The notes below the pieces were generated by a model, which did not search any database, was not told the DNA's origin, and saw nothing but the letters and a program-made list of their open reading frames with translations. A program made the position numbers and the translations under genes. A stretch of DNA of 64,000 bases from the NCBI RefSeq assembly GCF_003951315.1, contig NZ_QLJH01000007.1, positions 1 to 64,000 of the forward strand, written 5' to 3'. Below, in pieces: positions 37,884-49,307 of this stretch. The DNA comes from Sphingomonas sp. S-NIH.Pt15_0812 (lineage in GTDB: Bacteria; Pseudomonadota; Alphaproteobacteria; Sphingomonadales; Sphingomonadaceae). The stretch's first letter is position 1. The number at the start of each line of letters is the position of its first letter.

Positions 37884-39878
37884 ATGGCCGACGCCTCTAT
37901 GCCTATGTCCTCGACCGACCCGGTCCGTCTGCCACCGCCCGCCACCGCCGAACAGGCCGCAGCGACACCCCGGCTGGTGGTCGAGTCACTCAGCCCCAGC
38001 GTGGAGGGCGGCGACTATCCCGTCCGCCGCGTCGTCGGAGAGGAGATCACGGTCGAGGCGACGGTGTTCACCGATGGCCATGAACAGCTCGCGGTCGAGC
38101 TGCTCTGGCGGCCCTGCGATGAGGCGGAATGGCGGCGCGTGCCGATGACCGCGCTGCCGACCGATGTCTGGACCGCCAGCTTTACGCCCGACCGGCTCGG
38201 CCGGCATGAATATGCGGTCGAGGGCTGGCTGGACGTGTTCGGCGGGTTCCGGCGCGACTTCCGCAAGAAGCTGGACGCCGGGGTCGCCCATGATGTCGAT
38301 CGCCAGGAGGGGCGCAACCTGATCGAGGCGGCGTCTGCGCGGCAGCCGGCACTGCGCGAGTGGGTGACCCGGATCGACGCGGCGGGCGAAGGCGCGTCCG
38401 ACCTGTTGCTGTCGGACGATCTGGCGGCGGCGATGGCGACGGCGGATGCACGGCCCTTCGCGCTGCGTTCGGCCCGGCAACTGGTCGATGCGGAGCGGAT
38501 CGCGGCGCGCTTCTCCTCCTGGTACGAGCTGTTCCCGCGTTCGATCACGACCGATCCGGCGCGGCACGGGACGTTCGACGATGTGATCGGCCGCCTGCCG
38601 CAGATCCGAGACATGGGGTTCGACACGCTCTACTTCCCGCCGGTCCACCCGATCGGGCGCACCAACCGCAAGGGGCCGAACAACAGCCTGACCGCCGGAG
38701 AGGGCGATCCCGGCAGCCCCTATGCGATCGGCGCGGCAGAGGGCGGGCATGATGCGATCCATCCCGAACTGGGCGGCTTCGAGGCCTTTGCCCGGCTGGT
38801 CGAGGCGGCGCGGACGCATGGACTGGAGATCGCGCTCGACTTCGCCATCCAGGCCTCGCCCGACCATCCCTGGCTGACCGAGCATCCCGGCTGGTTCGCC
38901 TGGCGGCCCGACGGATCGATGAAATATGCGGAGAATCCGCCGAAAAAATATCAGGACATCGTCAATGTCGACTTTTACGGGCCGGACGCGGTGCCCGGCC
39001 TGTGGGCGGCGCTGCGCGATGTGGTGCTCCTCTGGGTCGAACATGGGGTGAAGACCTTCCGGGTCGACAATCCGCACACCAAGCCCTTGCCCTTCTGGGA
39101 GTGGATGATCGCCGATGTGCGGGCGCGCCATCCGGACGTGATCTTCCTGGCGGAGGCGTTCACCCGGCCGACGATGATGTACCGACTGGCCAAGGTCGGC
39201 TTCTCGCAAAGCTATACCTATTTCACATGGCGCGACACCAAGGCGGAGCTGGAAAGCTACATCACCGAGCTGACGACGGAAGCGCCCAAGGAATTCTATC
39301 GCCCGCATTTCTTCGTCAACACGCCGGACATCAATCCGGTCTATCTCCAGACTTCCCGTCGGCCGGGCTTCCGTATCCGCGCGGTGCTGGCGGCGACCCT
39401 GTCGGGACTGTTCGGCGTCTATTCGGGGTTCGAACTGTGCGAGGCCGATCCGATCCCCGGCAAGGAAGAATATAACGACAGCGAGAAGTATATCGTCAAG
39501 CTGCGCGACTGGAACGCGCCGGGCAATATCATCCTCGACATCGCGATGCTCAACCGCCTTCGCCGCCGCTATCCGGCGTTGCAGACGCATCTCAACACCC
39601 GCTTCTTCGTGGCGGGCAACGACAATATCATCTGGTACGGCAAGCCGGACCCGGACGGGCAGGGGATCATCTGCGTGATGGTCAATCTCGATCCGCATCA
39701 GGGCCACGAATGTACATTTCAGGTGCCGCTCTGGGAGCTGGGCCTGGACGATAACAGCAGCGTCGCGGTGGAGGATCTGGCGGAGGGCTATCGCTTCCGC
39801 TGGTATGGTCGCGACCAGTTCATCCGGATCGAACCCGATCAACCTTTCCGCATCTGGCGCCTGACGAGGGATCAATGA
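37884..39878 (+). CDS. glgE: Alpha-1,4-glucan:maltose-1-phosphate maltosyltransferase GlgE
   Basis: A 664-residue GH13 subfamily 3 enzyme that extends alpha-1,4-glucans with maltose from maltose 1-phosphate. The N-terminal beta domain is followed by the barrel, with the nucleophile Asp in [10 protein letters not shown], acid-base Glu in FLAEAFTRP, and a third Asp in [17 protein letters not shown] and [15 protein letters not shown] are GlgE hallmarks. Its stop overlaps the treS-mak start (ATGA), so substrate-making and substrate-using enzymes are coupled. GGAG precedes the ATG by five bases. Confidence 0.95.
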   Translation: MADASMPMSSTDPVRLPPPATAEQAAATPRLVVESLSPSVEGGDYPVRRVVGEEITVEATVFTDGHEQLAVELLWRPCDEAEWRRVPMTALPTDVWTASFTPDRLGRHEYAVEGWLDVFGGFRRDFRKKLDAGVAHDVDRQEGRNLIEAASARQPALREWVTRIDAAGEGASDLLLSDDLAAAMATADARPFALRSARQLVDAERIAARFSSWYELFPRSITTDPARHGTFDDVIGRLPQIRDMGFDTLYFPPVHPIGRTNRKGPNNSLTAGEGDPGSPYAIGAAEGGHDAIHPELGGFEAFARLVEAARTHGLEIALDFAIQASPDHPWLTEHPGWFAWRPDGSMKYAENPPKKYQDIVNVDFYGPDAVPGLWAALRDVVLLWVEHGVKTFRVDNPHTKPLPFWEWMIADVRARHPDVIFLAEAFTRPTMMYRLAKVGFSQSYTYFTWRDTKAELESYITELTTEAPKEFYRPHFFVNTPDINPVYLQTSRRPGFRIRAVLAATLSGLFGVYSGFELCEADPIPGKEEYNDSEKYIVKLRDWNAPGNIILDIAMLNRLRRRYPALQTHLNTRFFVAGNDNIIWYGKPDPDGQGIICVMVNLDPHQGHECTFQVPLWELGLDDNSSVAVEDLAEGYRFRWYGRDQFIRIEPDQPFRIWRLTRDQ

Positions 39879-42800
39879 TGAGTGACGCGCCCGACACGAT
39901 GACCGATCCGCTCTGGTACAAGGATGCGGTGATCTACCAGGTCCATATCAAGTCCTTCTACGATTCGAACAATGACGGGATCGGCGACTTCAAGGGACTG
40001 ATCCAGAAGCTGGACTATATCGCCGATCTCGGCGTGACCTGTATCTGGCTGCTGCCCTTCTTCCCCTCGCCGCGGCGCGACGACGGCTATGACATCGCCG
40101 AATATCGCGACGTTTCGCCGGATTACGGCACGATGGAGGATGCCCGCGCCTTCATCGCGGCGGCGCACGAACGCGGCATCCGCGTCGTGTTCGAGCTGGT
40201 CATCAACCACACCTCCGACCAGCATCCCTGGTTCCAGGCCGCGCGCCGTGCCCCGCCGGGCAGTCCGGAGCGGAATTTCTACGTCTGGTCGGACGACAAC
40301 ACGCTCTATTCCGGCACGCGGATCATCTTCCTCGATACCGAGAAGTCGAACTGGACCTGGGACGAGGAGGCGGGGGCCTATTTCTGGCACCGCTTCTACT
40401 CGCACCAGCCCGATCTCAACTTCGACAATCCGGCGGTGATCGAGGAAGTGCTGTCGGTCATGCGCTTCTGGCTCGACATGGGCGTGGACGGGCTGCGGCT
40501 CGACGCCATCCCCTATCTGATCGAGCGCGACGGCACCTCGAACGAGAATCTCCAGGAGACGCACGAGGTCCTGAAGGTCATCCGGCGGACGCTGGACGCC
40601 GAATATCCCGACCGGATGTTGCTGGCGGAGGCCAATATGTGGCCCGAGGACACCCAGCAATATTTCGGTGATGGCGAGCGCGGCGACGAATGCCACATGG
40701 CGTTCCACTTCCCGCTGATGCCGCGCATGTACATGGCGGTGGCGCAGGAGGATCGCTTCCCGATCACCGATATCATGCGCCAGACGCCCGATATTCCGGC
40801 GAAATGCCAATGGGCGATCTTCCTGCGCAATCATGACGAATTGACGCTCGAAATGGTGACGGACGCCGAGCGCGACTATCTGTGGAACACGTACGCCGCC
40901 GACCGGCGCGCGCGGATCAACCTGGGCATCCGCCGTCGCCTGGCGCCCCTGATGGAGCGGGACCGGCGGCGCATCGAGCTGATGAATGCGCTGCTCCTCA
41001 CCATGCCGGGCACGCCGGTGCTCTATTATGGCGACGAGATCGGGATGGGCGACAATATCCATCTCGGCGACCGCGACGGCGTCCGCACGCCGATGCAATG
41101 GTCGCCCGATCGCAATGGCGGGTTCAGCCGCTGCGACCCGCCCGACCTGACGCTGCCGGTGATCCAGGACCCGCTCTACGGCTATGAGGCGGTGAACGTG
41201 GAGGCGGCGGAACGCGACCGCCACTCCCTGCTCAACGCGGTCAAGCGGATGCTGGCGGTCCGGCGCGAGCATCAGGCGTTCGGGCGCGGGACGCAACGCT
41301 TCCTGCGGCCGGCCAATCGCAAGATCCTGGCCTATGTCCGCGAATATGGCGAAGACGCGATCCTGTGCGTCTTCAACCTCAGCCGCACCGCCCAGGCGCT
41401 AGAGTTGGAACTGGCCGATTTCGAGGGCCGCACGCCGATCGAGCTGACCGGCGGCACGCCCTTCCCGGCGATCGGCCAGATACCTTATGTGCTGACGCTG
41501 CCGCCTTATGGCTTCCTGTGGTTCGCGCTGTCGTCGCAGGCGGACGCGCCGTCCTGGGCGACGCCGCCCGCGCCGATGGAGGCGGAGCGCTTCACCTTCG
41601 TGCTGCGTCCGGCCTTTGCGGATATCGTGGTCGGCTCGAACCGCGCGGTGCTGGAGCGCGACGTGCTGCCCGCCTATGTCGCGCAACGCCGCTGGTTCGG
41701 TGCGAAGGACGAGACGGTGCAGGCGGTGCGGCTGACCCGGCTCGATCCGATGCCGGAGGTCGCCGACCTGCTGCTCGCCGAGGTGGAGGTCGAGACCGAC
41801 AAGGGCCTGTCCCGCTATGCCCTGCCGTTCGGCATCGCATGGGAGGGCGAGGTGCAGAGCCGCTTCGCCGCCGGGCTGGCGCTGGCCCGCGTCCGGCGCG
41901 GGCGGCAGGTCGGGTTGCTGACCGATGGTTTCGCCATGTCGGACTTCGCCCGCTCGGTGATCGCGGCGATGCAGGGCAATGTCGTCGCCGGCGAGGGCGA
42001 GGGGGCTCTGGCCTTCTCGGCCGACGGGCTCGACCTGCCCGAGGATGCGGAACTGGATTGGCTGACCGCCGAACAGTCGAACAGCTCGATGGTGCTCGGC
42101 CAGTCGGTGGTGCTCAAGCTGTTGCGCCGGCTGGAGGCGGGCATCCATCCCGATGCGGAGATGGTGCGCCATCTGGTCGCGGGCGGCTTCGAGGCGGTGC
42201 CGCCGGTGCTGGGCGAGGTGCGACGCGTCGGCGACGACACGCTGCTGATGCTGGCGCAGCGCTTCGTGCATAACCAGGGCGATGCGTGGAGTTGGACGCT
42301 CGGGATGCTCGAACGGCTGGCTACCGATGACAGCGCGACCTATGCCAATTACGCGAACTTTGCCGAGACGCTGGGACGGCGGTTGGCGGAGATGCATGCG
42401 GTGCTGGCACGGCCGAGCGACGATCCGGCCTTCGCCCCAGAGGTGATGGACGAAGCGGGCGCGACCCGGCTGGCGGCGGACGTGCGCGCCGATGTCGAAC
42501 GCGCGCTGTCGCAGATCGCAGCGGCGGGCGTGACCGGCGAAGCGGCCGAATGGCTCGCCACGCACGGGGCGGCGGTGGCCGAGCGGATCGAGGCGGCGGC
42601 GGCAGGCGCGGTCGGTGCGCCGCGCACCCGGATCCATGGCGACCTGCATCTGGGGCAGGTGTTGGTCACCGGCGGCGATGTGATGATCATCGATTTCGAG
42701 GGGCAGCCCGCCAAGCCGCTCGCCGAACGCCGGGCCAAGGACCTGGCGCTACGGGATGTCGCCGGCATCCTGCGCTCGTTCGACTATGCGACGGCCGTCG

Positions 42801-43078
42801 CCGACCGGTCGCGCCCGCCGGGGCCGGATACCGAGGCGCTCCGGGCGGAACGGCGCTATGTCCGCTTCTGCCACGACGCGCGCAGCGTCTTCCTGCAGGC
42901 CTATCGCCAGGCGCGCGACGTGGCGGTCGATCCGGCGCTGCTCGACCTGCTGTTGGTGGCAAAGGCCGCTTACGAGGTCGGCTATGAGGCGGCTAACCGG
43001 CCGGACTGGATCGAGGTGCCGGTCGATGGCCTCTACCGGGCCGCGCGTCGGCTGGTCGGAGCCGAAGACCAGGAGTGA
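39875..43078 (+). CDS. treS: Trehalose synthase / maltokinase fusion
   Basis: A 1,067-residue fusion. Residues 1-560 are a GH13 trehalose synthase ([16 protein letters not shown]; catalytic Asp in [10 protein letters not shown], Glu in LLAEANMWP, Asp in FLRNHDEL) that interconverts maltose and trehalose. Residues from about 570 are a maltokinase (Mak/Pep2) with an aminoglycoside-phosphotransferase-like fold and the catalytic block [12 protein letters not shown] plus IIDFEGQP. It makes maltose 1-phosphate for GlgE. In many bacteria the two activities are separate proteins; TreS-Mak fusions are known. ATG 39875 or 39878. Confidence 0.95.
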   Translation: MMSDAPDTMTDPLWYKDAVIYQVHIKSFYDSNNDGIGDFKGLIQKLDYIADLGVTCIWLLPFFPSPRRDDGYDIAEYRDVSPDYGTMEDARAFIAAAHERGIRVVFELVINHTSDQHPWFQAARRAPPGSPERNFYVWSDDNTLYSGTRIIFLDTEKSNWTWDEEAGAYFWHRFYSHQPDLNFDNPAVIEEVLSVMRFWLDMGVDGLRLDAIPYLIERDGTSNENLQETHEVLKVIRRTLDAEYPDRMLLAEANMWPEDTQQYFGDGERGDECHMAFHFPLMPRMYMAVAQEDRFPITDIMRQTPDIPAKCQWAIFLRNHDELTLEMVTDAERDYLWNTYAADRRARINLGIRRRLAPLMERDRRRIELMNALLLTMPGTPVLYYGDEIGMGDNIHLGDRDGVRTPMQWSPDRNGGFSRCDPPDLTLPVIQDPLYGYEAVNVEAAERDRHSLLNAVKRMLAVRREHQAFGRGTQRFLRPANRKILAYVREYGEDAILCVFNLSRTAQALELELADFEGRTPIELTGGTPFPAIGQIPYVLTLPPYGFLWFALSSQADAPSWATPPAPMEAERFTFVLRPAFADIVVGSNRAVLERDVLPAYVAQRRWFGAKDETVQAVRLTRLDPMPEVADLLLAEVEVETDKGLSRYALPFGIAWEGEVQSRFAAGLALARVRRGRQVGLLTDGFAMSDFARSVIAAMQGNVVAGEGEGALAFSADGLDLPEDAELDWLTAEQSNSSMVLGQSVVLKLLRRLEAGIHPDAEMVRHLVAGGFEAVPPVLGEVRRVGDDTLLMLAQRFVHNQGDAWSWTLGMLERLATDDSATYANYANFAETLGRRLAEMHAVLARPSDDPAFAPEVMDEAGATRLAADVRADVERALSQIAAAGVTGEAAEWLATHGAAVAERIEAAAAGAVGAPRTRIHGDLHLGQVLVTGGDVMIIDFEGQPAKPLAERRAKDLALRDVAGILRSFDYATAVADRSRPPGPDTEALRAERRYVRFCHDARSVFLQAYRQARDVAVDPALLDLLLVAKAAYEVGYEAANRPDWIEVPVDGLYRAARRLVGAEDQE

Positions 43079-43142
43079 GGGCGTGGGGCGGGCGGGTCGT
43101 CTCGGCGACCGGCCTGCTCCCGTCATCCCATCGACGCGACGG

Positions 43143-43364
43143 TCAGGACTGGACGGACCGCACGCTGCGCCGGTTGCGGCGGGTGACAATGGTCAAGCCG
43201 ATGCCGACCAGCATGATCAATGCGGTCGACCCCTCCGGTGCCAGCGTCGCCAGTTCCAGGCCAGCCTCATGGATGGGGCGTGCGGCGTCCTGGGTCGGGC
43301 CGGCATGGGCGCTGGCGGCGATGGTCAGCAGGGCTGCGCCAAGTGTCAGGCGGAAAGGGGTCAT
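43143..43364 (-). CDS. Tiny secreted protein with a PEG-type C-terminal sorting tail
   Basis: A 73-residue protein. Residues 1-21 are a signal peptide ending SAHA before GPTQ. Residues 42-73 form a PEP-CTERM-like tail: PEGSTALIMLVGIGLTIV then TRRNRR. Only about 20 residues lie between the two. It resembles the short PEP-CTERM-like proteins found in sphingomonads. Its role is unknown; if both ends were processed a short peptide would remain outside. It is a lone gene. The 150 bases upstream are AT-richer than the surroundings but show no promoter I can name. Confidence 0.55.
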   Translation of the reverse strand: MTPFRLTLGAALLTIAASAHAGPTQDAARPIHEAGLELATLAPEGSTALIMLVGIGLTIVTRRNRRSVRSVQS

Positions 43365-43514
43365 CGAGCAACTCCGTCGCTAGGCTTCGTTTCGCGCTCA
43401 AGTTCGTCCAAGTGCGTCCTTAACCTTGATACCCCCATTTTGTTGCAACGCAGCGCGGATCGCGACTGGTGATTCCGCAAGTGCGAATGCATTTAGGTTA
43501 ATCGTCGCGCATGG

Positions 43515-43546
43515 AAAAACGCCCCGGAGTCTCCTCCGGGGCGTTT
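43515..43546 (-). terminator. Rho-independent terminator of the ctaC-ctaD unit
   Basis: A 13-base-pair stem, AAACGCCCCGGAG with CTCCGGGGCGTTT, closes a four-base loop. On the minus strand it runs into a T-tract (GTTTTTCC), about 30 bases after the ctaD stop. It is a strong intrinsic terminator. Confidence 0.85.
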
Positions 43547-43574
43547 CTGTCTTCAGGGATGTCGGATCGGAGGC

Positions 43575-45239
43575 TCAGTCGATCCGCGGCAGCGTCTCGA
43601 ACTGGTGATAGGGCGGTGGGCTGGACAGCGTCCATTCCAGCGTCGTCGCGCCTTCGCCCCAGGGATTGTCGGCGGCCTTGGGACCGGCCAGCAGCGAATA
43701 GACCAGGTTGATGAAGAAGATCACCATGCCCGCCGCCATGATCATATAACCGACCGACGCCACCGTGTTCCAATGCGCGAAGGCGTCCGGATAATCCGGA
43801 TAGCGACGCGGCATCCCTTGCAGGCCCAGGAAATGCATCGGGAAGAACATCACGTTCACGCCGATGAAGAAGACCACGAAGTGCAGCTGGCCGAGGAACT
43901 CGTTGTACATGCGCCCGGACATCTTCGGGAACCAGTAATAGAAACCGGCGAACAGCGAGAAGACCGCGCCCAGCGACAGCACATAGTGGAAGTGGGCGAC
44001 GACGTAATAGGTGTCCTGCATATAGTCGTCGATGCCGCCATTGGCGAGCACCACGCCGGTCACGCCGCCGACCGTGAACATGAAGATGAAACCGATCGCC
44101 CAGGTCATCGGCGTCGGGAAGCGCATCGAGCCGCCCCACATCGTCGCGATCCAGGAGAAGATCTTGATGCCGGTCGGCACCGCGATCACCATGGTCGCGG
44201 CGGTGAAGTACATCTTGGTGTTCACGCTGAGGCCGGTGGTGAACATATGGTGCGCCCACACCACGAAGCCGACCACGCCGATCGCGACCATGGCATAGGC
44301 CATGCCGAGATAGCCGAACACCGGCTTGCGGCTGAACGTCGCGATGATCTGGCTGACGATGCCGAAGCCCGGCAGGATCATGATGTACACTTCGGGATGG
44401 CCGAAGAACCAGAAGAGATGCTGGTAGAGGATCGGGTCGCCGCCACCGGCCGGGTCGAAGAAGGTGGTGCCGAAATTGCGATCGGTCAGCAACATGGTGA
44501 TCGCGGCCGCCAGCACCGGCAGCGCCAGCAGCAGCAGGAAGGCGGTGACCAGCACCGACCAGACGAACAGCGGCATCTTGTGGAGCGTCATGCCCGGCGC
44601 GCGCATGTTGAAGATGGTGGTGATGAAGTTGATCGCGCCCAGGATCGACGACGCGCCCGCCAGGTGCAGCGCCAGGATCGCCATGTCGGTCGACGGCCCC
44701 GGCTCGCCATAGGTGGACAGCGGCGCATAGAGCGTCCAGCCATTGCCCGCGCCGCCGAAGAAGGGCGAGGCGAGGAGCAGCGTGAAGGCGGGGACCAGCA
44801 GCCAGAAGCTGATGTTGTTCATGCGCGGAAAGGCCATGTCCGGCGCGCCGATCATGATCGGCACGAACCAGTTGCCGAACCCGCCGATCATCGCCGGCAT
44901 CACCATGAAGAACACCATGATCAGGCCGTGCGCGGTGATCATCACGTTCCACAGGTGCAGCGACTCGTCGAACGATGCCTCGCCGCCGTGCAGCAGCGAG
45001 GCCCAGCCCTGGAGATACTGGATGCCCGGATGCGCCAGTTCGGCGCGCATCAGGCCGGACACCGCGCCGCCGATGATCCCCGCGACGATCGCGAAGATCA
45101 GGTAGAGCGTGCCGATGTCCTTGTGGTTGGTGGACATGAACCAGCGGGCGAAGAAGCCCGGCTTGTGGTCGGCATCGTGATGATGGGCATGGTCGCCATG
45201 CGCCTGGAACGCCGAAGGATGGAGAGCGGTATCGGTCAT
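43575..45239 (-). CDS. ctaD: Cytochrome c oxidase subunit I
   Basis: A 554-residue, twelve-helix haem-copper oxidase subunit of the aa3 type. Haem and copper ligands are in [37 protein letters not shown] and [10 protein letters not shown]; the K-channel lysine is in PTGIKIFSW. It reduces oxygen and pumps protons in the inner membrane. A His-rich N-terminus ([12 protein letters not shown]) precedes the first helix. The ATG at 45239 is used; it begins one base after the ctaC stop. A terminator follows directly, so ctaB, ctaG and ctaE are not in this operon. Confidence 0.97.
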   Translation of the reverse strand: MTDTALHPSAFQAHGDHAHHHDADHKPGFFARWFMSTNHKDIGTLYLIFAIVAGIIGGAVSGLMRAELAHPGIQYLQGWASLLHGGEASFDESLHLWNVMITAHGLIMVFFMVMPAMIGGFGNWFVPIMIGAPDMAFPRMNNISFWLLVPAFTLLLASPFFGGAGNGWTLYAPLSTYGEPGPSTDMAILALHLAGASSILGAINFITTIFNMRAPGMTLHKMPLFVWSVLVTAFLLLLALPVLAAAITMLLTDRNFGTTFFDPAGGGDPILYQHLFWFFGHPEVYIMILPGFGIVSQIIATFSRKPVFGYLGMAYAMVAIGVVGFVVWAHHMFTTGLSVNTKMYFTAATMVIAVPTGIKIFSWIATMWGGSMRFPTPMTWAIGFIFMFTVGGVTGVVLANGGIDDYMQDTYYVVAHFHYVLSLGAVFSLFAGFYYWFPKMSGRMYNEFLGQLHFVVFFIGVNVMFFPMHFLGLQGMPRRYPDYPDAFAHWNTVASVGYMIMAAGMVIFFINLVYSLLAGPKAADNPWGEGATTLEWTLSSPPPYHQFETLPRID

Positions 45240-45240
45240 C

Positions 45241-46404
45241 TTACTGTCCAGCGTTGCCGGCGGCGGAGGGATTGCCCGACGCGCCTTGGGTGGTGGCGGG
45301 AGCGGCGGTGGCGGCGTTCTCGACCGGGCCGGCGGCATTGGCCATCGCGGCACCCTCCTCGGCCTTGGCGGCGGAGCCGTCCGCGCCCGGCTGCGGGATC
45401 ACCTTGTCGGATGCGGCGCCCGGCGTCGGCATGGTGCCGCCCTTGGCGCGAATCCAGGCGGCGAACTGCGCCGGCGTCACCGCCTCGACCGCGATCGGCA
45501 TATAGGCGTGGCGCGCGCCGCACAGTTCGGAGCATTGGCCGAAATACAGGCCCGGCTTCTCGATCGTGAAGCTGGTCTCGTTCAGCCGGCCCGGCACCGC
45601 GTCCAGCTTGATCCAGAAGGCGGGGACCGCCCAGCTGTGGATCACGTCGTTGGCGGTGGTGATCAGGCGGATCGGCACGCCGACCGGCAGCACCACGCGA
45701 TTGTCGGTGGCGAGCAGGCGGGGGCCGTCGCGATCGGTGCGCGCGCGCTCGCCCGCCCCGGCCTGGTTCTTTTCCTTCAGCATGTTGGCGGTGATCTCGA
45801 TCCCGCCATGGTCCGGATATTGGTAGCTCCAATACCATTGGTTGCCGATCGCCTTCAGCGTCACCGCGCCCGCCGGGGCCGGCTTGAACTGCGCCTGGAG
45901 CAGGCCGATCGACGGCAGCGCGATCAGCACCAGGATCGCCACCGGCAGCAGTGTCCAGATGACCTCGATCGTGGTGTTGTGGCTGGTCTTGGAGGGGATC
46001 GGGTTCGCCTGCGCGCGGTAGCGGATCACGACCCAGATCAGCAGCGCCAGCACGAATAGCGAGATGATGGTGATGACCGGGAACAGGATCGCATTGTGCA
46101 TCCAGTGCGCGAACTCGCCGTTGCGGGTCACCTGGGGCTGGAGGCCGAACACGCCGTTCGACGGCTGGCCGATGCCGGGCTGGGCCACCGCGCCCGGCGC
46201 GCCGTCGATCGCGAGCATCGGGCTGGACGGCGCGGCCGGTGGGGTCGCCGCCGCCGTGGTCGGTGCGGTGTTGCTGACCCCGGCCGGAGCCGCCGCCTGT
46301 TGCGGGGTGGGCGTGGGGGCGGCGATCGCCCCGGCTCCAAGTCCCATGGCCGCGAGCGACAGGCCCGCCGCGATCGCCGTTCGCTTCAACCCGGATGTGC
46401 CCAT
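45241..46404 (-). CDS. ctaC: Cytochrome c oxidase subunit II
   Basis: A 387-residue subunit II. A signal peptide (ends AGAIAA) is followed by a Pro/Ala/Thr linker, two membrane segments (around [17 protein letters not shown] and [18 protein letters not shown]) and a periplasmic cupredoxin domain. The CuA ligands lie in [11 protein letters not shown] and [16 protein letters not shown]. It receives electrons from cytochrome c. A 75-residue Ala/Gly/Pro-rich tail follows the domain. The 187 bases upstream, shared with pyrE, must hold both promoters but I cannot place them. Confidence 0.95.
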   Translation of the reverse strand: MGTSGLKRTAIAAGLSLAAMGLGAGAIAAPTPTPQQAAAPAGVSNTAPTTAAATPPAAPSSPMLAIDGAPGAVAQPGIGQPSNGVFGLQPQVTRNGEFAHWMHNAILFPVITIISLFVLALLIWVVIRYRAQANPIPSKTSHNTTIEVIWTLLPVAILVLIALPSIGLLQAQFKPAPAGAVTLKAIGNQWYWSYQYPDHGGIEITANMLKEKNQAGAGERARTDRDGPRLLATDNRVVLPVGVPIRLITTANDVIHSWAVPAFWIKLDAVPGRLNETSFTIEKPGLYFGQCSELCGARHAYMPIAVEAVTPAQFAAWIRAKGGTMPTPGAASDKVIPQPGADGSAAKAEEGAAMANAAGPVENAATAAPATTQGASGNPSAAGNAGQ

Positions 46405-46591
46405 CTTATTGTTTTTCCCCGTTCATCACGGTTTTTGCCGTGTCGGCAAACCTCACCCATTGGGCATGGCTATACGACGGGGGTCGCCCAGCCTCAACCC
46501 GCGTGGCCGGCTAAATCGTTGCTGCACTGCGACGATGCGTTGCCACGCGCCCGTCGCGGTCTTATCTGCGCGCCATTCAGCAGGAGCGACC

Positions 46592-47176
46592 ATGACCGAA
46601 GACGAAGTGCTTGCCGAATTCCGCGCGGCGGAAGCGTTGCTGGAGGGGCATTTCATCCTGTCTTCGGGATTGCGCAGTCCTCGCTACCTGCAATGCGCGC
46701 GGGTGCTGATGGACCCCCGTCGCGGAGCGCGCCTGACCGAGGCGCTGGCCGCGCGCATCCCGGCCGAACTGCGGTCGCGGATCACGGCGGTCGTCTCGCC
46801 GGCCATGGGCGGGGTGATCGCCGGGCATGAGATGGCGCGCGCGCTGGGCGTCGACGCGATGTTCGTCGAGCGGCCCGAGGGGACCTTCGAACTGCGCCGC
46901 GGCTTTCGCCTGAACCCCAGTCAGGCGGTGTTGATGATGGAGGATGTGGTGACCACCGGTCTCTCCTCGCGCGAGGCGATCGCGGCGATCGGCCGCGCCG
47001 GCGGCACGGTGATCGCGGCGGCATCGCTGGTCGATCGGTCGAACGGCAGAGTCGACCTGGGCGTCCCCTTCTTCCCGCTGATCCGGCTCGACGTGCCGAG
47101 CTATGCCGCCGACAGCCTGCCGCCCGAACTGGCGGCGATCCCCGCGATCAAGCCCGGCAGCCGGGCGGCGGCCTGA
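46592..47176 (+). CDS. pyrE: Orotate phosphoribosyltransferase
   Basis: A 194-residue enzyme of pyrimidine synthesis that makes orotidine 5'-phosphate from orotate and PRPP. The PRPP-binding motif is [27 protein letters not shown] and [14 protein letters not shown] are conserved. The ATG at 46592 has CAGGAG about seven bases upstream; the upstream open frame is antisense to ctaC. It heads a tight pyrE-pdxJ-acpS-lepB unit. Confidence 0.95.
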   Translation: MTEDEVLAEFRAAEALLEGHFILSSGLRSPRYLQCARVLMDPRRGARLTEALAARIPAELRSRITAVVSPAMGGVIAGHEMARALGVDAMFVERPEGTFELRRGFRLNPSQAVLMMEDVVTTGLSSREAIAAIGRAGGTVIAAASLVDRSNGRVDLGVPFFPLIRLDVPSYAADSLPPELAAIPAIKPGSRAAA

Positions 47177-47179
47177 TCG

Positions 47180-47917
47180 GTGGCCCACGACCTGCGCCTG
47201 GGCGTCAACATCGACCATGTCGCCACCGTCCGCAATGCGCGCGGGGCGGGCTATCCCGATCCGGTGCGCGCCGCCGAGATGGCGGCCGAGGCGGGGGCGG
47301 ATGGCATCACCGCGCATCTGCGCGAGGATCGCCGGCACATCACCGACGACGACATCGCCCGGCTGGCGGAGGCGCTGACCATCCCGCTCAACTTTGAGAT
47401 GGCGGCGACCGACGAGATGCTGGCCGTCGCCCTGCGTCACCGGCCGCACGCCGCCTGCATCGTGCCGGAAAAGCGCGAGGAGCGGACGACCGAGGGCGGG
47501 ATCGATGCCGCCGGGCAGATGGAGCGGCTGGCGCCGCTGGTCGGCCGGCTGCGCGAGGCGGGCATCCGCGTGTCGCTGTTCATCGAACCCGACCCGCGCC
47601 AGATCGCGGCGGCGATCCAGCTCGGCGCGCCGGTCGTCGAACTCCATACCGGCCGCTATGCCGAGCTGCATGGCGTCGAGCCGGGCAGCTGCGCGGAGGA
47701 ACTGCGTCGCCTGACCGACGCCGCCGCCCTCGCCGCCAAGAACGGCATCGAGGTCCATGCCGGCCATGGCCTGACCTATGACAATGTCGGCCCGATCGCC
47801 GCGATCCCGCAGGTGCGCGAACTCAATATCGGTCATTTCCTGATCGGCGAGGCGCTGTTCACCGGCCTGGGCCAGGCGGTGCGGCGGATGCGGCGCGAGA
47901 TGGACGCGGCCCGGTGA
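47180..47917 (+). CDS. pdxJ: Pyridoxine 5'-phosphate synthase
   Basis: A 245-residue PdxJ, the last step of the DXP-dependent vitamin B6 pathway. [16 protein letters not shown] is the N-terminal signature; [33 protein letters not shown] and [10 protein letters not shown] are further conserved blocks. GTG at 47180 starts three bases after the pyrE stop. The order pyrE-pdxJ-acpS-lepB recurs in sphingomonads and related bacteria. Confidence 0.96.
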   Translation: MAHDLRLGVNIDHVATVRNARGAGYPDPVRAAEMAAEAGADGITAHLREDRRHITDDDIARLAEALTIPLNFEMAATDEMLAVALRHRPHAACIVPEKREERTTEGGIDAAGQMERLAPLVGRLREAGIRVSLFIEPDPRQIAAAIQLGAPVVELHTGRYAELHGVEPGSCAEELRRLTDAAALAAKNGIEVHAGHGLTYDNVGPIAAIPQVRELNIGHFLIGEALFTGLGQAVRRMRREMDAAR

Positions 47918-47930
47918 GCGGGCCGGTCGC

Positions 47931-48341
47931 ATGATCATCGGCCTGGGCTCCGACCTGTGCAATATCGACCGGATCCAGGCATCGCTCGACCGGTTCGGCG
48001 AGCGGTTCGAACAGCGCGTCTTCACCACCGTCGAACTGGCCCGCGCCGCCCGGCGGCCGTTCACGCGTGCCGGCACGCTGGCCAAGCGCTTCGCCGCCAA
48101 GGAGGCCTTTTCCAAGGCGGTCGGCACCGGCTTTCGCGACGGCGTGTTCATGCGCGACATCGGCGTCGTCAACGCCCCCTCGGGCGCGCCGACGCTGGCG
48201 CTGACCGGCGGCGCCAAGGCGAGGCTTGACGCCTTGACCCCGCCGGGCCACGGCGCACGCATCCACCTTACCATGACCGACGATCATCCCTGGGCGCAGG
48301 CCCTGGTCGTGATCGAGGCTTTTCCGGACGCAATCGAATGA
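47931..48341 (+). CDS. acpS: Holo-[acyl-carrier-protein] synthase
   Basis: A 136-residue phosphopantetheinyl transferase that activates acyl carrier protein. The magnesium-binding residues are D8 ([13 protein letters not shown]) and E58 ([15 protein letters not shown]). It starts 13 bases after pdxJ and its stop overlaps the lepB ATG (ATGA). Confidence 0.95.
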   Translation: MIIGLGSDLCNIDRIQASLDRFGERFEQRVFTTVELARAARRPFTRAGTLAKRFAAKEAFSKAVGTGFRDGVFMRDIGVVNAPSGAPTLALTGGAKARLDALTPPGHGARIHLTMTDDHPWAQALVVIEAFPDAIE

Positions 48342-49306
48342 AGGACGCGGTGTTGGACGGCAGCAACCCCCAGGGCGGCCCCAGGGATGGCGGGGTTCGC
48401 GATCCCGCCACCTCCGCCGCGCCCCCGGTCAAGCGCAAGGGCACCGACTGGTGGGCCGAGGTGAAGGGCATCTTCTGGCTGGTGCTGATCGTGCTGGGCT
48501 TCCACAGCTTCATCGCCAAGCCCTTCTACATTCCGTCGGAATCGATGCTGCCGGGCCTTCAGGTCGGCGACCGGCTGGTGGTGTCGAAATTCGCCTATGG
48601 CTGGTCCTATGTCTCGCCGACCATCCCCAATCCGGTCGCGATCTTCCGCAGCGTCGTGCTGCGCGAGCCGGTCGACAGCTGGGGCGTGCCGATCCCGTTC
48701 ATTCACGGCCGGGTGTTCGGATCGCTGCCCGATCGCGGCGACGTGGTGATCGTCACCCCGCCCGGCACGCACACCGATTACATCAAGCGCGTCGTCGGCC
48801 TGCCGGGCGACCGGTTGCAGGTGAAGGGCGGCGTCCTCTACCTGAACGGCAAGGCGGTGCAGCGCGGGCCGCTGCATTACGAGGATATTCCGGTCGACAC
48901 GAACAGCCCCTGTTCCCCCGCCGAATATCCCGGCGCGCTGCTGACCCGGCCGGCCGGCAGCGCGGTCTGCCACCTGCCGATCGTGACCGAGACGCTGCCC
49001 AATGGCCGCCGCTACGACACGGTCGAGCTGGGCTGGAGCCCGGGCGACGATTATGGCCCGATCACCATTCCCGCCGATCACGTCTTCCTGATGGGCGACA
49101 ATCGCGACCGGTCGGCCGACAGCCGCTATCCGTCGAGCGAGCAGGGGCTGGGCGGTCCGGTGCCGTACGAGAATATCGGCGGCCGCGCCGAGTTCATCAC
49201 CTTCAGCCTGGACGGCGACTCGACGCTCAACCCGCTGACCTGGTGGGGGGCGCTGCGCAGCGGTCGCGCCGGCACCTCGCTGCATCCGACGCAAACGGGG
49301 AAATAA
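48338..49306 (+). CDS. lepB: Signal peptidase I
   Basis: A 322-residue membrane-bound serine protease that removes signal peptides. One N-terminal membrane segment ([16 protein letters not shown]) precedes the catalytic Ser 69 in [10 protein letters not shown]; the catalytic Lys lies in [12 protein letters not shown]; box E is [13 protein letters not shown] Cys pair in the mid-part (SPCSPAEY and SAVCHLP) could form a periplasmic disulphide. It is the fourth gene of the pyrE unit, and the AI-2E-type gene starts two bases later. Confidence 0.95.
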   Translation: MKDAVLDGSNPQGGPRDGGVRDPATSAAPPVKRKGTDWWAEVKGIFWLVLIVLGFHSFIAKPFYIPSESMLPGLQVGDRLVVSKFAYGWSYVSPTIPNPVAIFRSVVLREPVDSWGVPIPFIHGRVFGSLPDRGDVVIVTPPGTHTDYIKRVVGLPGDRLQVKGGVLYLNGKAVQRGPLHYEDIPVDTNSPCSPAEYPGALLTRPAGSAVCHLPIVTETLPNGRRYDTVELGWSPGDDYGPITIPADHVFLMGDNRDRSADSRYPSSEQGLGGPVPYENIGGRAEFITFSLDGDSTLNPLTWWGALRSGRAGTSLHPTQTGK

Positions 49307-49307
49307 C

